64,000 bases of DNA from Pseudomonas sp. B21-048 (GTDB lineage Bacteria > Pseudomonadota > Gammaproteobacteria > Pseudomonadales > Pseudomonadaceae), in contig NZ_CP087168.1 of assembly GCF_024748615.1 (NCBI RefSeq), positions 4,774,001 through 4,838,000 on the forward strand, in the 5' to 3' direction. A model generated the notes under the pieces. It had not been told where the DNA came from. It did not search any database and saw nothing but the letters and a program-made list of their open reading frames with translations. A program made the translations under genes and the position numbers. Positions 58,213 to 64,000 of this stretch are shown one piece after another; the stretch's first letter is position 1, and every line of letters begins with the position of its first letter.

Positions 58213-58527
58213 TTAAGCCTGAATACCGGTGATTTTGATCTCGGTGTACCACTGGCGGTGGCCCATACGCTTCATGTGGTGCTTACGGCGACGGAACTTG
58301 ATGATGCGGACTTTATCGTGACGACCTTGGGAGATCACTTCAGCCACAACGGTAGCGCCAGCAACAACTGGAGCGCCGATATTCACGTCGTCGCCATTGG
58401 CAACCAACAGAACGCGATCAAAAGTAACGGATTCGCCGGTAGCGATTTCCAGTTTTTCGATCTTCAGGTATTCACCTGGAGCAACTTTGTACTGCTTGCC
58501 ACCAGTAACGATTACTGCATAAGACAT
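58213..58527 (-). CDS. rplU: Ribosomal protein bL21
   Basis: A 104-residue 50S protein, [26 protein letters not shown] onward, ending in the basic [25 protein letters not shown] region that binds 23S rRNA. The start at 58527 is the family start; the frame is open to 58617. It heads the rplU-rpmA operon and is divergent from ispB. Confidence 0.98.
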   Translation of the reverse strand: MSYAVIVTGGKQYKVAPGEYLKIEKLEIATGESVTFDRVLLVANGDDVNIGAPVVAGATVVAEVISQGRHDKVRIIKFRRRKHHMKRMGHRQWYTEIKITGIQA

Positions 58528-58766
58528 GGTATTTCTCCGATAATCCTGCTCACCCAGCTCTTTATAAGAAGAGGTATTGGCTGGCATGGCTGCATAAGGC
58601 TGGAGGCCTGTTTGCAATTGCGTAAGGCAGGTGCTGCCCAGGAAGTTCAGGGTGCGCGATTGTACGCAAGCTGCCGGGGCGTTGCAAGTGGTCGTCTATC
58701 GCGCCTTGACACCCGCCGACGTGGGTCCTAGCATGCCGCGCACCCCTTCTGGAGCAACTGTCGCTG

Positions 58767-59735
58767 ATGCAACCCCAAGCTTTCTACCGCGCGGTGGCGG
58801 ACGATTTTAGCGCCGTCGACGGCATCATCAAGAAACAGCTGACTTCCCGAGTGCCGCTGGTATCGAAAATCGGCGACTACATCACTTCGGCTGGCGGCAA
58901 ACGCCTGCGTCCTTTGCTTGTGCTGTTATGCGGCAAGGCGCTGGGCCGCGAAGGCGATGACCTGCGCCTGTTGGCCGCGACCATCGAGTTCCTGCACACC
59001 GCCACCCTGCTGCACGACGACGTCGTCGACATGTCCGGCATGCGCCGTGGCCGCTCGACCGCCAACGCCATGTGGGGCAACGCACCGAGCGTGCTGGTGG
59101 GCGATTTCCTGTATTCGCGATCTTTCGAAATGATGGTCGAACTGGGCTCCATGCCGGTGATGAAGATCCTTTCGCAAGCCACGCGCATCATCGCTGAAGG
59201 CGAAGTGTTGCAGCTGTCGAAGGTCCGCGACGCCAGCACCACCGAAGAAACCTACATGGAAGTCATCCGCGGCAAAACCGCGATGCTCTTCGAAGCCTCG
59301 ACCCACAGTGCCGCAGCCCTGGCCGGTGCCTCGCCGGAACAGAGCGAAGCGCTGCGCACCTTCGGCGATCACCTGGGGGTGGCGTTCCAATTGGTCGACG
59401 ACCTGCTGGATTACCGTGGCGACGCCGAAACCCTGGGCAAGAACGTCGGTGACGATCTGGCCGAAGGTAAACCAACTCTGCCGCTGATCTACACCATGCG
59501 CGAAGGCACTCCGGAGCAGGCTGCACTGGTGCGCAAGGCGATCCAGAAAGGTGGCATCGAAGACCTGGAAAGCATTCGCGAAGCTGTTGAAGCTTCCGGC
59601 TCGCTGGACTACACCGCGCAACTGGCCCGCGATTACGTGACCCGTGCGATCAAGTGCCTCGACGCCCTGCCCTCCAGCGAATACCGCGATGCATTGGTGG
59701 AACTGAGCGAGTTTGCGGTCGCCCGCACACACTAA
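58767..59735 (+). CDS. ispB: Octaprenyl-diphosphate synthase
   Basis: A 322-residue trans-prenyltransferase making the ubiquinone side chain. The first aspartate-rich motif is LLHDDVVDMSGMRRG (D84, D85, D88) and the second is FQLVDDLLDYRGD; GGKRLRP near residue 44 binds IPP. Chain length cannot be read safely from the sequence; pseudomonads mainly make Q-9, so it could be a solanesyl-type enzyme. It is divergent from rplU and followed by a REPIN. The ispH product in this window feeds its pathway. Confidence 0.94.
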   Translation: MQPQAFYRAVADDFSAVDGIIKKQLTSRVPLVSKIGDYITSAGGKRLRPLLVLLCGKALGREGDDLRLLAATIEFLHTATLLHDDVVDMSGMRRGRSTANAMWGNAPSVLVGDFLYSRSFEMMVELGSMPVMKILSQATRIIAEGEVLQLSKVRDASTTEETYMEVIRGKTAMLFEASTHSAAALAGASPEQSEALRTFGDHLGVAFQLVDDLLDYRGDAETLGKNVGDDLAEGKPTLPLIYTMREGTPEQAALVRKAIQKGGIEDLESIREAVEASGSLDYTAQLARDYVTRAIKCLDALPSSEYRDALVELSEFAVARTH

Positions 59736-59744
59736 CACGCGCCC

Positions 59745-59850
59745 TGTAGGAACGAGGCTTGCCCGCGAATGCGGTATATCAGTCACATGGATGTCGACTG
59801 GCACACCGCGTTCGCGGGCAAGTCTGATCGCCGCACCGCTCGCTCCTACA
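59745..59850. repeat. REPIN-type inverted repeat (ispB-yjdM)
   Basis: The arms share GCTTGCCCGCGAA and the complement TTCGCGGGCAAG, with TGTAGGA and TCCTACA ends. The right arm carries the extension GATCGCCGCACCGCTCGCTCC, as in the elements at 9819 and 60751. Confidence 0.82.
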
Positions 59851-59928
59851 AAATCATGTGTCACCCCTCCCCCGTATAAACCCTATATAATGTGCGCTTT
59901 TTAGCCATCCTGAATCCAAGGAGCTTTA

Positions 59929-60270
59929 GTGAGCACGTTGCCACCCTGCCCGAAATGCAATTCCGAATACACTTACGAAGACGGCGCACAGCTGATCTGC
60001 CCGGAGTGCGCCCATGAGTGGTCCGTCAGCGGCGAAGCCGAAGCGGCCTCCGATGACACCGTGAAAAAGGATTCGGTCGGCAATGTCCTGCAGGACGGCG
60101 ATACCATCACCGTGATCAAGGACCTCAAGGTCAAAGGCACGTCGCTGGTGGTCAAGGTCGGCACCAAGGTCAAGAACATCCGCCTGTGCGATGGCGACCA
60201 CGACATTGACTGCAAGATCGACGGCATCGGTCCGATGAAACTCAAATCCGAGTTCGTCAGAAAAGTCTGA
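59929..60270 (+). CDS. yjdM: Zinc-ribbon protein YjdM (PhnA family)
   Basis: A 113-residue protein with an N-terminal zinc ribbon ([21 protein letters not shown]) and the C-terminal PhnA/YjdM domain ([39 protein letters not shown]). The E. coli gene was once linked to phosphonate use (phnA), but its role is not clear. The start is GTG 59929 with AAGGAG upstream. A hairpin (CCATCCCAC/GTGGGATGG, 60283-60307) after the stop may end the transcript. Confidence 0.9.
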   Translation: MSTLPPCPKCNSEYTYEDGAQLICPECAHEWSVSGEAEAASDDTVKKDSVGNVLQDGDTITVIKDLKVKGTSLVVKVGTKVKNIRLCDGDHDIDCKIDGIGPMKLKSEFVRKV

Positions 60271-60429
60271 TCCTGCTGTATCCCATCCCACGCCCAGTGT
60301 GGGATGGTGCTTCGCCCTTCCCCGCACCACCCAGCATTCCTGCACAGTAGCCAAACACCAATCGTTTTGACGCTCAGCAATTCACCGCAGAAAAAACACA
60401 AACCGCCAATAGACCCTTGCTATTTGACG

Positions 60430-60448
60430 AATAAGAATTATTCTCATT
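60430..60448 (+). promoter_or_regulatory. Fur box
   Basis: AATAAGAATTATTCTCATT is a near-palindromic 19-base site very close to the Fur consensus. It lies 27 bases upstream of the start of the small gene at 60475, where it would overlap or follow the promoter. Confidence 0.82.
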
Positions 60449-60474
60449 GAAACCCCTCAAAGGAGATGAGCGTC

Positions 60475-60732
60475 ATGACTTATTTGATCGATGCCTGGCT
60501 GGACCGCCCACAGCCCTACCTCAGAATCCTGCATCGGGAAACCGGTGAAGTCTGTGCGGTGCTTGAAGAAGAAGCCTTGAACGAGCTGCAGGATCAGGGT
60601 GATCTGGACGTCAATGGCCTGAGTTCCAGCGAGCCGGTGGTGCTCAAGGAACTGGTGCGCAATCTGTTTCTGTTCTGCTATGCCCGGGCGTTGCGCCCGA
60701 CGAATGAGCTGCATCACAAGATCGAAATATGA
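60475..60732 (+). CDS. Small Fur-box-controlled protein of unknown function (PA4570-like)
   Basis: An 85-residue protein, MTYLIDAWLDRPQPYLRILHR onward, acidic, with no signal peptide or membrane helix. AGGAG ends immediately before an in-frame ATG at 60466, so translation most likely starts at ATG 60475 nine bases away. I match it by position and sequence character to PA4570 of P. aeruginosa, which I recall as iron-responsive. The Fur box 27 bases upstream supports iron control. Function is unknown. Confidence 0.75.
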   Translation: MTYLIDAWLDRPQPYLRILHRETGEVCAVLEEEALNELQDQGDLDVNGLSSSEPVVLKELVRNLFLFCYARALRPTNELHHKIEI

Positions 60733-60750
60733 GTAACACTGCAAATCTCT

Positions 60751-60869
60751 GTAGGAGCGAGCGGTGCGGCGATCCGACTTGCCCACGAAGGCATCAACTC
60801 GGTTTCAAGCTCAAACCGAGTTGCCTGCTTCGCGAGCAAGTCGGATCGCCGCACCGCCCGCTCCTACAG
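60751..60869. repeat. REPIN-type inverted repeat (PA4570-like gene - fklB)
   Basis: Arms beginning TGTAGGAGCGAGCGGTGCGGCGATCC face a near-complement at the right end, enclosing about 50 bases. It belongs to the same subtype as 9819 and 59745. Confidence 0.85.
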
Positions 60870-60879
60870 GATCACGGGA

Positions 60880-61497
60880 TTACAGAACGTCGAGCAGTTC
60901 GACGTCGAATACCAGAACGCTGTGCGGCGGAATGCTGCCAACGCCTTGAGCGCCGTAAGCCAGTTCGCTCGGCACGTACAGACGCCATTTGCTGCCGGCA
61001 TTCATCAGTTGCAGAGCTTCGGTCCAGCCTGCGATAACGCCACCAACCGGGAATTCTGCAGGTTGACCACGATCGTAGGAGCTGTCGAACACAGTGCCGT
61101 CGATCAGGGTGCCGTGGTAGTGAGTGCGCACTTGATCTTCACGGGTTGGCTTGGCGCCTTCGCCCTGGGTCAGCACTTCGAATTGCAGGCCGGAAGCCAG
61201 GGTGGTGATGCCTTCGCGCTTGGCGTTTTCAGCCAGGAATGCCAAACCTTCGCCAGCAGCCGCTTCAGCCTGGGCGGCAGCTTCTGCTTGCATGATTTCG
61301 CGGATCACCTTGAAGCTGGCGGACATTTCGTCCTGACCCACGCGGCTTGGCTTGCCGGCGAACGCGTCGGTCAGGCCAGCCAGGATTGCGTCCAGGCTAA
61401 CGCCCGGTGGCGGGTTGTCACGCAGCTGGTCGCCCAACTGACGGCCAATGCCGTAGCTGACGCGGGTTTCGTCGGTGGACAGATTTACTTCGGACAT
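60880..61497 (-). CDS. fklB: FKBP-type peptidyl-prolyl isomerase FklB
   Basis: A 205-residue isomerase with an N-terminal helical FKBP_N dimerisation domain (VSYGIGRQLGDQLRDNPPPG, VGQDEMSASFKVIREIMQ) and a C-terminal FKBP domain (DQVRTHYHGTLIDGTVFDSSYDRG, VIAGWTEALQLM, YGAQGVGSIPPHSVLVFDVELL). No signal peptide is seen, so it is probably cytoplasmic like E. coli FklB. A REPIN follows its stop. Confidence 0.94.
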   Translation of the reverse strand: MSEVNLSTDETRVSYGIGRQLGDQLRDNPPPGVSLDAILAGLTDAFAGKPSRVGQDEMSASFKVIREIMQAEAAAQAEAAAGEGLAFLAENAKREGITTLASGLQFEVLTQGEGAKPTREDQVRTHYHGTLIDGTVFDSSYDRGQPAEFPVGGVIAGWTEALQLMNAGSKWRLYVPSELAYGAQGVGSIPPHSVLVFDVELLDVL

Positions 61498-61626
61498 GAC
61501 ACTGCTCCGCTGTGCGGACGGCCCTGGAACTTGCCGTGGCGTGCACAGCGCATCCCGGAGCGCCCGGAATCAAAAGGGCGAGCAGACTAGCACAGATGCC
61601 GCCACGTTTGAGCTGCGTCAGCGCTG

Positions 61627-61920
61627 TTACACAGAACGGAAGGTGCTCGGTACTTTCGGGCTTTCCTCGGCGCTGGCACCGCACATTTCGTCATGAGCCG
61701 GGGTATGTACAACGTTGAATGACTTGGGACAGGCGTGAAGCACTTCACGCGCATGCTCGACCGAGCGCAGCTGCAATATCTCGCCGTGGGCATCGAGCAA
61801 TGGATACGCCGCGCCATGCATCCGAGCTTCCAGCAGGTAGAACACGCCTTCCATCGAGATCAGGTTCAGTTCATCGATCTTTCCGGCGACGGCATACGCA
61901 TTCAATTCTTGCAAAGTCAT
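61627..61920 (-). CDS. DUF6482 family protein
   Basis: A 97-residue protein, MTLQELNAYAVAGKIDELNLISMEGVFYLLEA onward, alpha-beta with HGEILQLRSVEHAREVL in the middle and a low-complexity C-terminus. It fits DUF6482, a small family common in Pseudomonas and close marine relatives; no function is known to me. GAGG lies about seven bases before the ATG. It is separate from fklB, 129 bases downstream. Confidence 0.7.
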   Translation of the reverse strand: MTLQELNAYAVAGKIDELNLISMEGVFYLLEARMHGAAYPLLDAHGEILQLRSVEHAREVLHACPKSFNVVHTPAHDEMCGASAEESPKVPSTFRSV

Positions 61921-62023
61921 GAGCGCACCTCACGCTGTGGCGAGCCAGGATCTCTACATGGATATGCCTCGACGGGCCAAAGTACAAGCTACAAGCGACA
62001 CCGCCCGTCTGTTTTGGCAACTC

Positions 62024-62052
62024 TGTGGGAGCGGGCAAGCCACGTTCCCACA
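62024..62052. repeat. Shortened REP element
   Basis: TGTGGGAGCGGGCAAGC and TTCCCACA close a small hairpin without the inner spacer of the full elements. It lies just after the stop of the UPF0114 gene on the minus strand. Confidence 0.55.
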
Positions 62053-62064
62053 AGGATCAGTCGA

Positions 62065-62553
62065 TCAGTGCTTGGTCAGCTTGTCCAGATAGCCCATCGC
62101 GAACGCCGACACCACGAAAGTCATGTGGATGACCACGTACCACTTCAAATGCTCGGGATCGACGTTCTTGGCGTCCATGAAGATCCGTAGCAGGTGGATG
62201 GACGAAATCGCGACGATGGACGCCGCGACCTTCATCTTCAACGAAGACGAATCCATGGTGCCCAGCCAGTTGAGCTTTTCCTTGCTGTCGTCGATATCCA
62301 GCTGAGAAACGAAGTTCTCGTAACCGGAGATCATCACCATCACCAGCAGGCCGCCCACCAGCGCCATATCGATCAACGACAGCAGTACCAGAATCAGATC
62401 CGACTCGGCCATCGAGAACACGTTAGGGATGACGTGGAAGACTTCCTGGAAGAATTTCAGTGCCAACGCCAACAAGCCCAGGGACAAACCGAAATAGATC
62501 GGCGCCAGTAACCAGCGGGAGGCGTACATTGCATTTTCGATAAAGCGTTCCAT
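62065..62553 (-). CDS. UPF0114 family membrane protein (YqhA-like)
   Basis: A 162-residue inner membrane protein with three or four helices ([77 protein letters not shown]). It starts with [14 protein letters not shown], the conserved N-terminus of UPF0114/TIGR00645. The segment [23 protein letters not shown] is the cytoplasmic loop signature. The function is unknown. It faces the lipoprotein gene at 62714 divergently. Confidence 0.88.
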   Translation of the reverse strand: MERFIENAMYASRWLLAPIYFGLSLGLLALALKFFQEVFHVIPNVFSMAESDLILVLLSLIDMALVGGLLVMVMISGYENFVSQLDIDDSKEKLNWLGTMDSSSLKMKVAASIVAISSIHLLRIFMDAKNVDPEHLKWYVVIHMTFVVSAFAMGYLDKLTKH

Positions 62554-62713
62554 TGAATCTCACACAAGGGGCTGGAAATGGCGGCGAGTATAACAGCCAC
62601 CTGTTACACCCAGAAACCGTCAAAAAATCCGTAACCTGCGTGTGTGTGACAAAGTTTTTCTGCTAGTGTCCAGCTCATTGACAGGTCAGCGACGTCGGAC
62701 AGGAAGACTGAAA

Positions 62714-64000
62714 ATGGATGTGCGATTGCGTTTAACGAGTGCCGGACTTTTCCTCGCGTTGTTGCTCGGTGGTTGCTCCCCCAGCGATGAGAAGCGCCAG
62801 GCCAGCCTCGAAGAAAAGACCGCGCAATTCGAACAATCCCTGGAGGCGATCAAGGATCCAGAACTCAAGGACGCCGTGGCCGAGCTCGGCGGCTCACTGT
62901 TATTACTCGAGCGTGCGCAGCTCAAGCTCGACAGCAAACCCGTGGTGACCGAATACAGCGAAGACGCCCTCGCCACGCTCAAGCACTACCCCACACCCCA
63001 GGCGCTGGTCGACACCTATATCAACGGTCTGTTCGTGCTGCACAAGGAGTCCAGCTCGGATTACCTGACTGACCTGCAGCCGGTATTCCCGTTCAATTTC
63101 AACATTCCGGGCGCTTTCCTGTTCCCTCATAGCCTGGAATGGCAATCGGTGACGCTGAGCAACAAGCGCGTCATCGCATTCCAGCCCGAATGGTCGGAAA
63201 CTGATCCCGGCATTCAGCTGAGCCCGTCGAGCGCCAACCTGACCAACTCGGATGATTTGACGGTGACCTACCCCTTCATCGAAGGCCTGGATGTGGACAA
63301 GAAAAACCAGCCACAACCGGTGAGCCTGCAAGGCAAAGTGGAAGTCATCGCCCCGCGCCGGCTCTACAGTTTCGACCTGACGAAAAAGGATGTTGGCCAG
63401 ACTCGCGCCAACGACAATCTCAGTGTCACCCTGCTGAAGCTTGAAAAAAACCATGCCGAAATCGAATTCAGCAACAGCGCGCCGTTGGCCCCCGAGGTTC
63501 GTGACACAACACTCAACCCGGTGATCGTTCAGGCCAGGGACGCCACCGGGCAATTTATCTCTCGCTCGGGTGCGATCAATGAAACCGCCGAGCAGATCAA
63601 GTTTTATCAGAAACAACTGACGCAGATGCAACAGCAGAAGGCCTGGAGCGAAGCGTTCGAAAAACAGCTCGATGACGAGCAGCGCGCGTTTGAAAAACAA
63701 CAGACCCGGCATTACACCAAGGTGTACTTCAACGGGCCGATCGATACCGTCGAAGTCAGCCTGCTGGACTTTTCGGCAGTCACGGTAACCCACAAGAACC
63801 TGGACCTGCCTATACGCCGTTTCGACCCGCACACCACGGAAAAAACCATCCAGCCACTGACCTTGCCCGTGGTGGTGTATGACGACCAGGCCGCGACTTG
63901 GCTCAAAGGCGCAACGCTGGGCGAGGAGCAACTGAAAAAAAGCATCAGCATCAGTCAGTCGGTCGATGACCCTAGCACCGTACGCATCGAATTCGATCAT
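62714..64000 (+). CDS. Exported lipoprotein of unknown function (cut by window end)
   Basis: An open frame of 429 codons runs to the window edge with no stop. It begins MDVRLRLTSAGLFLALLLGGC, a lipoprotein signal with lipobox LGGC (Cys21). The mature part has a charged helical start (DEKRQASLEEKTAQFEQSLEAI), then beta-rich sequence, then a coiled-coil-like stretch near 295-335 (QIKFYQKQLTQMQQQKAWSEA, LDDEQRAFEKQQTRH). I do not recognise a family. A GGAAGA sequence about seven bases upstream is a weak ribosome binding site. It is divergent from the UPF0114 gene. Confidence 0.85.
   Translation, partial: MDVRLRLTSAGLFLALLLGGCSPSDEKRQASLEEKTAQFEQSLEAIKDPELKDAVAELGGSLLLLERAQLKLDSKPVVTEYSEDALATLKHYPTPQALVDTYINGLFVLHKESSSDYLTDLQPVFPFNFNIPGAFLFPHSLEWQSVTLSNKRVIAFQPEWSETDPGIQLSPSSANLTNSDDLTVTYPFIEGLDVDKKNQPQPVSLQGKVEVIAPRRLYSFDLTKKDVGQTRANDNLSVTLLKLEKNHAEIEFSNSAPLAPEVRDTTLNPVIVQARDATGQFISRSGAINETAEQIKFYQKQLTQMQQQKAWSEAFEKQLDDEQRAFEKQQTRHYTKVYFNGPIDTVEVSLLDFSAVTVTHKNLDLPIRRFDPHTTEKTIQPLTLPVVVYDDQAATWLKGATLGEEQLKKSISISQSVDDPSTVRIEFDH

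Noticed and set aside
62903..64000. 365-codon open frame on the minus strand
   Set aside because: The plus strand carries a lipoprotein frame with signal peptide and lipobox through the same bases to the window edge, which is the better gene.

Overview
The window is a Pseudomonas chromosome segment, most likely from the P. fluorescens group. The evidence is the gene content and order (cbrB-crcZ-pcnB-folK-panBC, pilA/pilBCD-coaE-yacG, clpB-pgeF-rluD-bamD-pilSR-thiO, ispH-fkpB-lspA-ileS-ribF-murJ-rpsT, creA-proB-obg-rpmA-rplU-ispB), the high G+C codon use, and the many REP/REPIN-type inverted repeats between genes. Nearly all of it is core genome. No CRISPR array, prophage or intact insertion sequence is visible.

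Layout. 1-5.7 kb: the 3' end of cbrB, a CbrB-type upstream site and an RpoN promoter driving the small RNA CrcZ, then pcnB-folK and panB-panC, panD. 5.9-14.3 kb: pgi, acs, an RlmI-like methyltransferase, a large AsmA/DUF748 protein and a DUF2845 protein. 14.5-20.5 kb: a BON-domain protein, pilA (RpoN promoter) divergent from pilB-pilC-pilD, then coaE-yacG. 20.5-29 kb: a small protein and a CbiM-like permease, a cassette of ppk2, a SulP transporter, an AI-2E family protein and an ion channel, then a YtfJ-like protein, DUF1780, DUF3094 and a type II NADH dehydrogenase. 29.3-29.8 kb: four tRNA genes (Asn, Pro, Lys, Pro). 30-35.6 kb: clpB with a heat-shock promoter, pgeF, rluD and bamD. 35.7-46.5 kb: pilS-pilR, thiO and the minor pilin cluster pilE, pilY1, pilX, pilW, pilV, fimU with fimT divergent. 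46.4-54.6 kb: ispH, fkpB, lspA, ileS, ribF, murJ and rpsT. 54.7-64 kb: creA, proB, obg, rpmA, rplU, ispB, yjdM, a Fur-box gene, fklB, DUF6482 and UPF0114 proteins, and a lipoprotein cut by the window edge.

How the parts fit. Two RpoN circuits are visible. CbrB acts on crcZ, which carries six CA-rich Hfq/Crc decoy motifs and so controls carbon catabolite repression. PilR (38 kb) should act on the RpoN promoter of pilA (15.6 kb). Type IV pilus genes lie in three blocks (major pilin and motor/assembly, regulators, minor pilins). The 46-54 kb block joins isoprenoid synthesis, lipoprotein maturation, tRNA charging, flavin synthesis and lipid II flipping.

The least ordinary region is 21.4-26.7 kb. 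The four-gene ppk2/SulP/AI-2E/channel cassette is bracketed by two diverged copies of the same roughly 120-base sequence, the 5' end of the YtfJ-like gene. The left copy survives as a 24-codon signal-peptide remnant that overlaps the permease start codon. This looks like the scar of a past insertion or allele exchange. Other points worth a second look are two terminal-inverted-repeat elements (54.05-54.18 kb and 57.76-57.84 kb), a GTAAC array upstream of panB, a duplicated tRNA-Pro, and the orientation of the minor pilin cluster.
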